Positions 1 through 8,888 are shown, numbered from the stretch's first letter. The stretch: DNA of 64,000 nt from Mycolicibacterium peregrinum (GCF_002102345.1 NZ_LQPP01000043.1:62001-126000), one strand, 5' to 3'. Numbers and translations: made by a program. Notes: generated from the letters alone by a model not told the origin.

Positions 1-2
1 TC

Positions 3-494
3 GCGGCCGACGGACTGGCCGTGCCCATCGACGAGATCGCCCGCCGTGCCGGGGTGGGTGCGGGCACCGTCTATCGCCACTTCCCGACAAAGGAAGCCTT
101 GTTCCAGGCCGTGATCGCCGAGCGGATCCGCGGCGTCGTCGAGGAGGGGCGGACCCTGCTCGCCGAGGCCGATCCGGCCGAGGCGATGTTCACGTTCCTG
201 CGGTCGATGGTGCTGCAGTGGGGCGCAGCGGACCGAGGGCTGGTCGATGCCCTGGCCGGATCGGGCATCGACGTCAACTCCGTGGTGCCCGAGGCCGAGG
301 ACGAGTATCTCGCCGTCGTCGGTGACCTGCTGGCCGCAGCTCAGCGCGCAGGCACGGTGCGGGGTGACGTGACGGTCGCGGACGTGAAAGCGCTTCTGGT
401 CGGCTGTCAGGCCATGCAGACTTACAACGCCGACGTGGCCGAGCGGGTCACCTCGGTGGTGTTCGACGGATTGCGGGCGGAAGGGCAACGGTGA
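3..494 (+). CDS. TetR-family transcriptional regulator, 5' end outside the window
   Basis: The reading frame is open from the first bases and already encodes the end of helix 1 of a TetR DNA-binding domain, so the true start lies upstream. The recognition helix is clear (IARRAGVGAGTVYRHFPTKEALF). The remaining 130 or so residues form the ligand-binding domain, which is too variable to predict a ligand. An internal GTG at 21 is in frame but would delete part of the HTH, so it is not the start. The stop overlaps the next gene by 4 nt (GTGA), so it is probably co-transcribed with the sulfotransferase and may regulate it. Confidence 0.9.
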   Translation, partial: AADGLAVPIDEIARRAGVGAGTVYRHFPTKEALFQAVIAERIRGVVEEGRTLLAEADPAEAMFTFLRSMVLQWGAADRGLVDALAGSGIDVNSVVPEAEDEYLAVVGDLLAAAQRAGTVRGDVTVADVKALLVGCQAMQTYNADVAERVTSVVFDGLRAEGQR

Positions 495-1300
495 CGCCGC
501 TTCATTTCATCTCGGGTCTACCGCGATCAGGGTCGACGTTGTTGGCCGCGCTGCTCCGCCAGAATCCGCGCTTTCAGGCCGGGATGTCGGGTCCGTTGGC
601 CGGGCTATTCGACGCACTGGTCGCCCAGATGAGCGCCCGCAACGAGTTCTCGGTGTTCCTCGACGACGCCAAGCGGGAGCGCATCCTGCGCGGGTTGTTC
701 GACAGTTACTACTCTGATTGCGCCGCCCAGGTGGTGTTCGACACGAACCGTGGCTGGTGCGCGCGGATGCCGGCGATCGCGCAGCTGTTCCCGGAGGCGA
801 AAGTCATTGCCTGCGTTCGCGAATTGCCGTGGGTGATCGACAGCATCGAACGACTCGTTCAGCGCAACGTGTTCAGCCCGTCGTCGATCTTCAACTACAG
901 CGCCGGCGGTACGGTCTATACCAGGGCCAATGACGTTGCCGCACAAGACGGTATGGTTGGCGGCCCATACGATGCCCTCAAGCAGGCGTGCTACGGCGCC
1001 CAACGCGACCGTCTGCTGGTGGTGCAGTACGACACCCTGACCACCGAGCCGGCCAAGGTCATGCATGCCATCTACCAATTCATCGGCGAGCCGGTCTTCG
1101 AACACGACTTCGGCCATGTCGATTACGACGTCACCGAGTTCGACGAACGCGCCGGGACGCCCGGGCTGCATACCGTGCGCGGCGAGGTGAAGGCTGAACC
1201 GCGCGAGACCGTGCTTCCACCGGATCTGTTCAATCGCTTTGTCCACGACGCCTTTTGGCGCGATCCGAGCAAGATTCCGGACGGGCTACGCGTCGTATGA
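491..1300 (+). CDS. Sulfotransferase family protein
   Basis: This 269-residue protein opens with GLPRSGSTLL at residues 9-18, the 5'-phosphosulfate (PAPS) binding loop of P-loop sulfotransferases. A conserved Arg-containing segment (ACVRELPWVIDSIERLVQRN) corresponds to the 3'-phosphate-binding region. The family moves a sulfuryl group from PAPS to an acceptor hydroxyl or amine; the acceptor cannot be predicted. The GTG start overlaps the upstream TetR stop, so the two form an operon that ends at a strong hairpin just downstream. Mycobacteria carry many such genes for glycolipids and small molecules, so the exact role is open. Confidence 0.82.
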   Translation: MTPLHFISGLPRSGSTLLAALLRQNPRFQAGMSGPLAGLFDALVAQMSARNEFSVFLDDAKRERILRGLFDSYYSDCAAQVVFDTNRGWCARMPAIAQLFPEAKVIACVRELPWVIDSIERLVQRNVFSPSSIFNYSAGGTVYTRANDVAAQDGMVGGPYDALKQACYGAQRDRLLVVQYDTLTTEPAKVMHAIYQFIGEPVFEHDFGHVDYDVTEFDERAGTPGLHTVRGEVKAEPRETVLPPDLFNRFVHDAFWRDPSKIPDGLRVV

Positions 1301-1302
1301 AA

Positions 1303-1337
1303 GAAGAGAGGCCCGCCGAAGCGGGCCTCTCTTTTCG
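1303..1337. terminator. Bidirectional intrinsic terminator
   Basis: A perfect 12-bp stem (1305-1316 with 1321-1332) around a CGAA tetraloop is followed by TTTT on the plus strand and has an A-rich left flank giving a T-rich tail on the minus strand. It sits between the sulfotransferase and PGRS genes, which converge here, and can end both transcripts. Confidence 0.85.
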
Positions 1338-1346
1338 TGCTGACGG

Positions 1347-4300
1347 TCAGGGCTGGTTGGCGCCCGTGGAGCCGACGGTGCCGGGCGTGCCGTCGGGCAG
1401 GGCGTTGCCGCCGTTGCCGCCGACGCCGCCGTTGCCGAGCACACCTGCGGTGTTGCCGCCGACGCCGCCGTTGCCGCCCGCGCCGCCATTACCGGTGCCG
1501 CCGCCGCCGGGTGCAGTGGCGTTGCCGCCGTTGCCGCCCTTGCCGCCGGTGTTCACCCCGTTGTTGGATGTCTGGCCACCCGACTTCCAGAAGGTGCTGT
1601 TGCCACCGTTGCCGCCCTTGCCGCCGGTCGCGCCGCCGCTGCCGTTGGTGCCGCCGTTGCCGCCGTTACCCGCAGTCGACTTGCCGTTGACGATGGCGGT
1701 ACCGGCTGGGGCCGACGGGTCGTAGGCCTGAATCCAGCCGTCACCGCCCTTGCCGCCGTTGCCGCCGTTACCTGCGCCGCCGTTTCCGGAGGTTGCGGTG
1801 CTGCCCGTGATACTTCCGTTCAGGGCCGCGATGTTGGTGAAGCCGCCGTCACCGCCAGTGGCGCCTGCTGTGCTGGCCGCGCCGCCATCACCACCCTTGG
1901 CGGTGTTGCCGGTGGCGATGCTGCCGGCGCCTGCCGCCATGATCAGCGAGGCTCCGCCGGCACCGCCGTGGCCGCCGCCCGTGGCATTGCCGCCCTTGCC
2001 GCCGGTCGTGGTACCGCTGGCCGTGCCGCCGGTGATGCTTCCGTAGCCGGCCTGCACCTCAGCCCAGCCACCGGTGCCGCCGACGCTGCCGGTACCGGTG
2101 CCAGTGCCGCCGGCCCCACCCGTCGCGGTGCCGCTGGCGGTTCCGGTGGAGTCGGCGCTGATTGCGGCGTCGCCGCCCGCACCTCCGGTACCACCGTTGG
2201 TGCCCGCGCCGCCGGCGCCGCCGGTGGCCCCGGTGCCCGTGCCTGTCCCGCCGAGCCCACCCGTTGTGTTCCCGGTGAGGTTGTCCGTCGCGAGGGTGGC
2301 CGAGATGGTGCTCGCTCCACCGGCACCGCCCTTGCCGCCGGTGATCCCTGCGCCACCGTTGCCTGCGTTGGCAACGCCATCAGTGACGTCTCCGCCGTTT
2401 GCCGCGGAGACCGAGGCCGCACCGCCGTTGCCGCCGACGCCGCCATTGGCATCGCCCGCACCGGCGTCACCCCCCTTTGCGTGGGTGTTGGTGACGACAC
2501 TGCCCGCGCTGGTGACCTTGATGCTGGCGCCGCCACCGACGGCACTGTTGCTGCTTTGACCGGCGATCGCGGAGCTATCGGTGATCCTGCCGCCGTTGTC
2601 GGTGTTCAGCTGTCCGCTATTGCCTTGGGCACCGGTCACGCCGTCGCTGCCGGACACAGTGCCGCCGGTGATGGAATCGTTGAGACCCTTCGCGGAGATG
2701 GTGCCGCCGCCGGCGTTGCCGCCGTTGACGCCGCCCTGACCCGCGCCGCCGTCGCCGCCGGTCGCGTTGCCCTGGGCGGTGCTGTTGGCGACAGCTCCGG
2801 ATGAGGCTCCCGCCGAGACGACACCTTGACCGCCGTTGCCGCCCTTGATTCCTGCGCCGTTGCCGGTGCCGCCGTTGCCGCCTGTGCCGGTGCCCTCCGC
2901 GTGCGATCCGCCGCCCATGGCCACGATCTGTCCGAGCGCGCCGTTGCCACCGGTGCCGCTGTTGGAGCCTGCGCCGCCTGCGCCGCCGTACGTGCTGCCC
3001 TTCGCGCTGGAGTTGTTTCCGGTCGCCAGCACCACGGACATTCCACCGGTACCGCCGTGTCCGCCGGTTGTCCCGCCGCCGCCCGCACCGCCGCGGGCAT
3101 AACCTTCCGCAGTGCTATTGGCTCCGCCGGCGTAATAACCGGTCTGAATCCAGCCGCCGCCGCCAGCACCGCCGGTGCTGCCGGCACCGTCGGCCGTGCC
3201 GCCGCTGCCACCGATACCGGTACCCGTCGCCGTGCTGTTCGTCCGCTGGGCGAAGATCCCACCCTGCGCACCGCCGCCGCCGGTACCGCCGTTGGTGCCG
3301 CTGCCACCGGCGCCGCCCGTGCCGACGCCGCTCGCATTGGCGCCGGACGCCGTGGCGGCGATCTTGCCCTCGCCGCCGGCACCGCCGGTGCTGCCCGCGC
3401 CGTCGCCGTTTCCGCCGACGCCGCCGGTGGCCGTTCCAGTGGCGGTACTGCCCGCGGCGCCGGCCTCGATAGTGCCTGCGCCGCCGGCGCCGCCCTTACC
3501 ACTGTTGGTGCCCTTGCCACCATCGGTGCCCTTGGCATGGCCGCCGTCGACGTCACCGCCGGCGGCGGCGTTGACTGAGGCCGCACCGCCGTTTCCGCCG
3601 ACGCCGCCGTTGGCGTCGCCCGCACCGGCGTTACCGCCGGTAGCAGACGAATTCTTGATGACGCTGGGGTCGCTGGCGCCGGCCGTGTTGATGATGGCGG
3701 TGCCGCCGGTGGCCCCGCTGGTGCCGCCGTTGCCGCCGGTCGCGGTGCTGTCGATGATGGAATCGGCGATTCGTCTGGCGGTGATACTGGCGCCGCCGCC
3801 GTTGCCGCCGTTGCCTGCGGCAGTGCCATTGCCGCCGTTACCGCCGGTTGCCTTGCCTCCTGTTACGACGGCGTTGCCGAAGCCCGAGCTCTGACCCGAA
3901 CCGATGACGGCTTGACCGCCGTCACCGCCTGTGATGCCGGTGCCGGTGCCGTTGCCGCCGTTACCCGCGTCGACGGTGCCGTCGGCCGTGGAGTCGTTGC
4001 CGTATGCCGTGATCTGCGCTCGCGCTCCCTGGCCGCCGGTTCCGCCGTTGGAGCCGGCACCGCCGTCACCGCCGTACGCGTTGCCGCTGGCTGTCGAATT
4101 GGTGCCCGAGGCGATGACGGTGCCGATGCCACCGACTGCGCCGTGGCCGCCGGTGGTGGCATCGCCGCCCTTGCCGCCGTACGCGTTGCCGCTGGCGTCG
4201 CTGCCGTCGCCGAGATTGGCGGCGGCATAGCCGGTCTGAATCCAGCCGTCACCACCACCGCCGCCGGTGCTGCCCGCACCGGCGGCGTTCCCGCCGTCGC

Positions 4301-6653
4301 CACCGGTCGCGGTACCTGTGGCGGTGCTGGTGGCGCGTTGGGCAACCACCCCGCCGATGCCGCCGGCGCCGCCGATACCGCCATCGCTGCCGTCGCCGCC
4401 CGCGCCGCCCGTAGCGCCGGTACCCGTGCCATTAGCCGTGCCGCCGGACGTCGCTTTGACGGTGCCCAGGCCGCCGGTGCCGCCGGTGCCGGTGCCGGTC
4501 GAGTTGCCGCCCTCGCCACCGTGGGCGGCGCCGGTGGCACTGCTGTTTGGTCCGTCGGCGGTGATCTGACCGATACCGCCCGTGCCGCCGTCGCCGCCGG
4601 CCGCGGTCACCGAGCCGTTGCCGCCGCGGCCACCGTTTCCTCCGGTGGCGGTGCCGTCGACGGTTCCGCCATTGGTGGCACTGAGGACGGCGCCACCACC
4701 GCCGCCGCCGCCACCACCGCCATGTCCGGCTCCGGCAGTGGTGGACTGTGCACCGGACCCGCCGGCGCCACCGAATCCGCCGGTTGCCGTCCCAGTGGCG
4801 CCGCCGGTGATGAGCCCGAATCCCATGCCGCCGGCCCCGCCGTCGCCACCGCTGCCCTGATTGCCGGTACTGCCCGCGACGCCGCGGTGGCCGAGGAGGT
4901 TCAAGAACCCGCCGCCGGCTCCGGCCGCGCCGCCGATGCCACCGGTGCCACCGCCGGTGCCACCCGTTCCGCCGGTGCCACCGCTGAGATGAGCGGGGTC
5001 GCCGTTGGCGCCGGTTCCACCGACACCGCCCGTGCCGCCGTCGCCGCCGTCTCCGCCGTTGCCGCCGCTGGCGAACAGGAACCCGTTGGCGTCACCGCCG
5101 TCGCCACCATTGCCGCCGTTGCCGCCGCCGACACCACCGTCCTGGCCGTTGCCATATCCGTTGCCGTAGTCGACATTCCAGTCGCCCGCCGTTCCACTGG
5201 CACCGGTGATGCCGTTGCCGCCGCGACCACCATCGCCGGCGATGCCGAAGAACCAGCCGTTGGCGTCGCCACCGCGGCCGCCGTTGCCCGCGGGCTGGAG
5301 GTCAAAGGATGCGCCGCCGTCGCCGCCGTCACCGCCGATGCCCATGATGCTGCCGCCGTCGCCACCGTCACCGCCGTCCATGCCGGCCCAGCCGTTACCG
5401 CCCTCGCCACCGTCGCCGAACCAGCCGGCATCACCGCCGTCGCCGCCGGCCTGACCCGTGGCGACACCGTCGTAACCGTCACCACCGTCGCCGATCCACA
5501 GACCGCCGTCGCCGCCATCGGGGTTCGCTTCGGTACCGTCGGCGCCGTTGCCGATCAGGTACTGCCCCGAGATCTGGTTGATGGTGTTGCCGACGGCCGA
5601 CCCGAGCGGGCTGGTGATCCACAGCTGCGCCCCGTAGTGCACCGGTTGGTAGATCCACCGGTTGACGATCTCGGTCGGGTCGAGCACCGCCGAATTCAGC
5701 GTGGGGGCAACCAATGTGTTGCGCGCAGCGGCCGTGTTGTTGTCCACGGTGAACGCTGATTGCCTACGCGCCCAGGCCATCACGGCCCAGACGCCGGGCA
5801 TGTCGGCGGGCTCCGTCGGCGCGTTCGGGGTCATGATCGTGCCCAGCGTGACCGCGGACAGCAGCCCGGTGATCGGGCTGATCGGCGCGGGTGCCGGGGC
5901 AGGTGTCGGGGCGACGAATGCCTGTGGCGCGGTCGGCGCAGGATCCGCCGATCCAGCGCCGAGCCAACCGGTCGTGATGCCGGAGTCGAGCTGCTTGTCA
6001 TTGGGGGTGGGATCCGGCAGGGCGGCCGCGACCCGTTCGGTCAGGTCGCTGACGCGGTGGGAGATCGGGTTGTCCTGCAGCACATTCGCCGGGGTGCGCT
6101 TCCATTGCTGCTTGGGCTCATCTGCAGTGGTGGGGTCCAGTCCGTCCTTCGAACCGGCCTTCGACTCGGTCGGGTCGCTCTTGTCGGCATTGGAGGACGC
6201 CGGCAACTTCGGCCGCCACAGCGGGCCCCGAGTCTCGTTGTCATCGGTGGCGTTGCCGCGCTTGAGTCCGACGCCATCGGCGATGTCGTCGACAGCCTTC
6301 TTGGCCTCGGCGGCACGGTCATTGAAGGCTTTCGTGGCTTCGGTGGCGCGCTCGCGCAGACGTTCCTGGACCTGCTTGACGGAGGGGTGCCCTGGTTTCT
6401 TGGCTTTGGAGTTGGCCCCGGTGTTGCCGGTGGTGTCCGAAGGCTTGTCCGCACCGGAGTTGTCACCACTGCCCGGGCCCTCGGTGTTGACCAGCCTGAC
6501 ATCTGCGGAGACCGACCTCATCGTCGGTGAGTCCGGACCCAACAGGAGCATGACGCCGGCACCCGCCAACGCCACACTCGCCAGTCCTGCCGTCGCGATC
6601 GGTCCTACCGCGGCCCGCCGACCACGACTCTGCGCAATGCTGTGTTTCCCCAC
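1347..6653 (-). CDS. Exported PGRS-type glycine-rich repeat protein without a PE domain
   Basis: About 1768 residues. The start is taken as GTG at 6653 because AGGGAGA precedes it; a longer TTG start at 6695 lacks a ribosome site. Residues 1-39 are basic then hydrophobic (AGLASVALAGAGVMLLLG), a signal peptide or anchor. A charged, Pro-rich region follows, with a short amphipathic Lys/Glu/Ala segment and a WARRQSAF motif. At about residue 365 the LIGNGADG motif appears, which in PE_PGRS proteins marks the start of the PGRS domain. The remaining 1400 residues are GGxGG repeats. No PE domain is present. Markers such as WIQTGY recur every 362-364 residues, showing higher-order repeats. By analogy with PGRS proteins it is probably on the cell surface; its function is unknown. 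It ends at the shared terminator. Confidence 0.8.
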   Translation of the reverse strand: MGKHSIAQSRGRRAAVGPIATAGLASVALAGAGVMLLLGPDSPTMRSVSADVRLVNTEGPGSGDNSGADKPSDTTGNTGANSKAKKPGHPSVKQVQERLRERATEATKAFNDRAAEAKKAVDDIADGVGLKRGNATDDNETRGPLWRPKLPASSNADKSDPTESKAGSKDGLDPTTADEPKQQWKRTPANVLQDNPISHRVSDLTERVAAALPDPTPNDKQLDSGITTGWLGAGSADPAPTAPQAFVAPTPAPAPAPISPITGLLSAVTLGTIMTPNAPTEPADMPGVWAVMAWARRQSAFTVDNNTAAARNTLVAPTLNSAVLDPTEIVNRWIYQPVHYGAQLWITSPLGSAVGNTINQISGQYLIGNGADGTEANPDGGDGGLWIGDGGDGYDGVATGQAGGDGGDAGWFGDGGEGGNGWAGMDGGDGGDGGSIMGIGGDGGDGGASFDLQPAGNGGRGGDANGWFFGIAGDGGRGGNGITGASGTAGDWNVDYGNGYGNGQDGGVGGGNGGNGGDGGDANGFLFASGGNGGDGGDGGTGGVGGTGANGDPAHLSGGTGGTGGTGGGTGGIGGAAGAGGGFLNLLGHRGVAGSTGNQGSGGDGGAGGMGFGLITGGATGTATGGFGGAGGSGAQSTTAGAGHGGGGGGGGGGAVLSATNGGTVDGTATGGNGGRGGNGSVTAAGGDGGTGGIGQITADGPNSSATGAAHGGEGGNSTGTGTGGTGGLGTVKATSGGTANGTGTGATGGAGGDGSDGGIGGAGGIGGVVAQRATSTATGTATGGDGGNAAGAGSTGGGGGDGWIQTGYAAANLGDGSDASGNAYGGKGGDATTGGHGAVGGIGTVIASGTNSTASGNAYGGDGGAGSNGGTGGQGARAQITAYGNDSTADGTVDAGNGGNGTGTGITGGDGGQAVIGSGQSSGFGNAVVTGGKATGGNGGNGTAAGNGGNGGGASITARRIADSIIDSTATGGNGGTSGATGGTAIINTAGASDPSVIKNSSATGGNAGAGDANGGVGGNGGAASVNAAAGGDVDGGHAKGTDGGKGTNSGKGGAGGAGTIEAGAAGSTATGTATGGVGGNGDGAGSTGGAGGEGKIAATASGANASGVGTGGAGGSGTNGGTGGGGAQGGIFAQRTNSTATGTGIGGSGGTADGAGSTGGAGGGGWIQTGYYAGGANSTAEGYARGGAGGGGTTGGHGGTGGMSVVLATGNNSSAKGSTYGGAGGAGSNSGTGGNGALGQIVAMGGGSHAEGTGTGGNGGTGNGAGIKGGNGGQGVVSAGASSGAVANSTAQGNATGGDGGAGQGGVNGGNAGGGTISAKGLNDSITGGTVSGSDGVTGAQGNSGQLNTDNGGRITDSSAIAGQSSNSAVGGGASIKVTSAGSVVTNTHAKGGDAGAGDANGGVGGNGGAASVSAANGGDVTDGVANAGNGGAGITGGKGGAGGASTISATLATDNLTGNTTGGLGGTGTGTGATGGAGGAGTNGGTGGAGGDAAISADSTGTASGTATGGAGGTGTGTGSVGGTGGWAEVQAGYGSITGGTASGTTTGGKGGNATGGGHGGAGGASLIMAAGAGSIATGNTAKGGDGGAASTAGATGGDGGFTNIAALNGSITGSTATSGNGGAGNGGNGGKGGDGWIQAYDPSAPAGTAIVNGKSTAGNGGNGGTNGSGGATGGKGGNGGNSTFWKSGGQTSNNGVNTGGKGGNGGNATAPGGGGTGNGGAGGNGGVGGNTAGVLGNGGVGGNGGNALPDGTPGTVGSTGANQP

Positions 6654-6768
6654 GATTCTCCCTGGTTTCCCGATGTCAATTGACGTCAGCGTCAATAAAT
6701 CTGACGACGCTGACGCGAGCCACTTTCAACGACTTTTCCCTTAGCTGGCGGTGAAACTAACGCACCGG

Positions 6769-6823
6769 TAATCAAGATCTCAGCTATTTCTCAGGTGGAT
6801 TTCCGCGATCGTTGCAGACGCAA
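6769..6823 (-). promoter_or_regulatory. Conserved composite element upstream of the PGRS gene (copy 1)
   Basis: On the minus strand it reads as a TTGC-N4-GCAA dyad (6812-6823), CGGAAA, then CACCTGAGAAA, GCTGAGATC and TTGATTA. The part 6769-6798 matches 17006-17035 at 27 of 30 positions, and the dyad is also conserved. A possible -10 hexamer (TTAGTT, 6755-6760) lies 9 nt after the block, as in copy 2. The two CTGAGA repeats form an 8-3-8 direct repeat. The rest of the 310-nt divergent gap (6696-7005) is AT-richer and holds no gene; a second weaker TTGC/GCAA dyad lies at 6841-6853. Confidence 0.7.
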
Positions 6824-7005
6824 GCAATTGAGTCGCTGTTTTGCCTGACGCAACGGTTGGGGAGGGGTTAATCGTGCAGGTCGAACATGGTCTGAACATT
6901 TGCCAAACTTTTGACTGGACGCTCAAAAACGTCGTCGGGCCGGTTAAAGAGTCGGCCAGACGCTGTGCCGGGTGCTGCAGTCCTGCCGGGAGTAAGGTCG
7001 GCCAG

Positions 7006-7842
7006 ATGAAGTTCGGCATTGCCACCTTCGTCGACGACGACAGCATCGACCCCGTATCGCTGGCCCGGGCGATCGAGGAGCGCGGATTCGCCTCACTCAT
7101 CGTTGCCGAACACAGCCACATCCCGGTCAGCCGCGAATCGGCCTATCCGGATGGTGGCGACCTGCCGCCGTGGTACTACAACACGCTCGACCCGTTCGTC
7201 ACCCTCGCGGCCGCGGCGGCAGTGACCTCCACGATCGAACTCGTCACGGGCGTCGCACTGCTGATCCAGCGCGACCCCATCCACACCGCTAAGGAAGCCG
7301 CCAGCATCGACGTCATCTCCGACGGCCGGTTCGTACTCGGCGTGGGCGCCGGGTGGAACCTCGAAGAGATGCGCGATCACGGCACCGACCCGAAAACCCG
7401 TGGCGCACTGCTCGATGAGAGCATCGAAGCCGTCACGGCGCTATGGACCGACGAGCCCGCCGAGTATCACGGCAAGTACGTCGACTTCGAGTCCTCCTAC
7501 TGCCGCCCCAAGCCGGTGCAGAAGCCCCACCCGCCCATCTACATCGGCGGCAACTCCGATGCCACGGTCAAGCGCGTGATTCGTCATGGGGCCGGCTGGA
7601 TCTCGAACCCGCTGCCCAGGGATGTGCTGGCCAAGCGCATCGGACAGATGCATGACGGCGGGGCGCACGACGTGCCGTTGATGATGTTCGGTGCACCCGT
7701 CAAGCCCGACTATTGGCGTGCCGCTGAGGATCTCGGCTTCAGCCAGCTGGGGCTGTTCCTGCCGTCCGTGGACAAAGACGAGTCACTGCGCCAGCTCGAC
7801 GAGTTCGCTGCGGCGGTGCAGGAGTATCAGTCGGGGAGCTGA
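7006..7842 (+). CDS. LLM-class flavin-dependent oxidoreductase (probable F420-dependent)
   Basis: A 278-residue protein of the bacterial luciferase-like monooxygenase superfamily. Family features are the MKFGIATF first strand, LDPFVTLAAAAAVTSTIELVTGV, GRFVLGVGAGWN (cofactor-phosphate loop) and the YIGGNSD segment near residue 180. In mycobacteria most such single-domain proteins bind coenzyme F420, but the substrate is unknown. The ATG at 7006 is chosen because the superfamily always begins with this first strand; a longer upstream reading frame is non-coding in character. The gene is divergent from the PGRS gene. Confidence 0.85.
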   Translation: MKFGIATFVDDDSIDPVSLARAIEERGFASLIVAEHSHIPVSRESAYPDGGDLPPWYYNTLDPFVTLAAAAAVTSTIELVTGVALLIQRDPIHTAKEAASIDVISDGRFVLGVGAGWNLEEMRDHGTDPKTRGALLDESIEAVTALWTDEPAEYHGKYVDFESSYCRPKPVQKPHPPIYIGGNSDATVKRVIRHGAGWISNPLPRDVLAKRIGQMHDGGAHDVPLMMFGAPVKPDYWRAAEDLGFSQLGLFLPSVDKDESLRQLDEFAAAVQEYQSGS

Positions 7843-7853
7843 GTTTTTCTCTG

Positions 7854-7916
7854 CGCGGTTTTCTACGTGGGGGTCGCTCGTCGGCGCTGAGCGCAGCCCT
7901 GCGGTAGAAATCGGCG
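7854..7916. repeat. 63-bp extragenic palindromic repeat, copy A
   Basis: Outer arms 7854-7866 (ending TTTTCTAC) and 7904-7916 (starting GTAGAAAT) are inverted at 11 of 13 positions. The whole unit is 63 bp and matches 8826-8888 at about 49 of 63 positions in the same orientation. It lies between the LLM oxidoreductase and the polysaccharide deacetylase genes. Confidence 0.7.
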
Positions 7917-7987
7917 ACGGAGGCTCCGCAGTCAACCCACAGCTGATCGCGGGCTGACCTACAAGATCCGCGCCTACCGTCCGGCAT

Positions 7988-8773
7988 GTGATCACCAGGC
8001 GCTCATTCCTGGCGGCGACCGCCGTCGGCTCGATCGCCGCGGTCTACGCGCTGCGTGCCGGACCGCCGGCCGCTCACGCCGACCCGAACGCCGTCGACCC
8101 GCCTTCGGTCGCAGTGCTCAACAAGAGGCGTCCGCCTACACAATGGGGAATGGCGCTGCCCGGAATCACCACGTCGTTCGCCGCCGCAGGCCGCCAGATC
8201 GCCCTGACATTCGACGCATGTGACGGTGCCTGCGACGACGCCCTGCTCGATACCTTGCAGCGCAACGGTGTTCCGGCAGTGCTCATGCTGAACTCGCGAT
8301 GGATCGACCGGAATCCGGACCGGGCTCGGCAACTGGCCGGCAATCCGTTGTTCGAGATCGGCAACCACGGCACCCGTCACGTGCCACTGTCTGTGACGGG
8401 TCGGTCTGCCTACGGGATCGCCGGGACCCGGTCGGCCGACGAGGTGGTCGGCGAGGTGTGGGGCAATCACCAAAAGCTGACCGCGCTGACCGGCCGGGCC
8501 CCGACCTGGTTCCGTCCCGGCACCGCGCACTATGACGACGTGGCGGTCGACATCGTCCACGAACTCGGCGAGCAGCCATTGGGATTCACCGTCAACGCCG
8601 ACAACGGTGCGACGGCGTCCGCGGCCGCCGTGCGATCCAACGTCATGAACGCTGCACCGGGCTCCATCGTGATCGCCCACATGAACCACCCCCAGTCCGG
8701 CACGCATGCCGGTTTCGCCGAGGCGATCCCCGCGATGCAGGCCGCAGGGTGGCAGTTCGTACTACCTCGCTGA
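7988..8773 (+). CDS. Tat-exported polysaccharide deacetylase family protein
   Basis: 261 residues. The N-terminus has ITRRSFL, a twin-arginine signal, then a hydrophobic stretch ending near AHA at about residue 31. The mature part is a NodB-type domain: LTFDACDG (motif 1, metal and catalytic Asp), NHGTRH (motif 2, metal-binding His), and later WFRPG and IVIAHMNHP. Such enzymes remove acetyl or related groups from cell-wall or extracellular polysaccharides using a metal ion; the substrate cannot be told from the sequence. The GTG start at 7988 leaves a normal Tat n-region. The gene is bracketed on both sides by copies of the same 63-bp palindromic repeat. Confidence 0.85.
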   Translation: MITRRSFLAATAVGSIAAVYALRAGPPAAHADPNAVDPPSVAVLNKRRPPTQWGMALPGITTSFAAAGRQIALTFDACDGACDDALLDTLQRNGVPAVLMLNSRWIDRNPDRARQLAGNPLFEIGNHGTRHVPLSVTGRSAYGIAGTRSADEVVGEVWGNHQKLTALTGRAPTWFRPGTAHYDDVAVDIVHELGEQPLGFTVNADNGATASAAAVRSNVMNAAPGSIVIAHMNHPQSGTHAGFAEAIPAMQAAGWQFVLPR

Positions 8774-8825
8774 CGGTCGGGCCGCAGGATATTGCCGGGC
8801 CAACGGGACTGATCTGTGAGACGGC

Positions 8826-8888
8826 CGCCGTTTTCTACCCAGGGGTCGCCAGACGGCGCCGGGAACCGCCCAGAGGTAGAAATCGGCG
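8826..8888. repeat. 63-bp extragenic palindromic repeat, copy B
   Basis: Arms 8826-8838 and 8876-8888 are inverted at 12 of 13 positions (CGCCGTTTTCTAC against GTAGAAATCGGCG). It has the same length and orientation as copy A, and lies directly 3' of the deacetylase gene within the 362-nt gap before groEL2 (8774-9135). The rest of that gap holds the groEL2 control region. Confidence 0.7.

Noticed and set aside
1400..5550. CRISPR-like or satellite array suggested by dense short repeats
   Set aside because: Repeats are triplet-based, in frame and variable, with no constant repeat/unique spacer pattern and no cas genes. They encode a PGRS domain.
1968..5759. Several long plus-strand open frames opposite the PGRS gene (up to 615 codons)
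   Set aside because: They are mirror images of GGxGG codons and give Pro/Ala/Arg-rich nonsense without domains; only the minus-strand frame has a signal anchor and the LIGNG motif.
6654..6695. TTG at 6695 as start of the PGRS protein
   Set aside because: It has no ribosome site, while GTG 6653 has AGGGAGA. It is kept only as an alternative because it lies at the same distance (73 nt) from the shared element as the ATG of the two-repeat gene.
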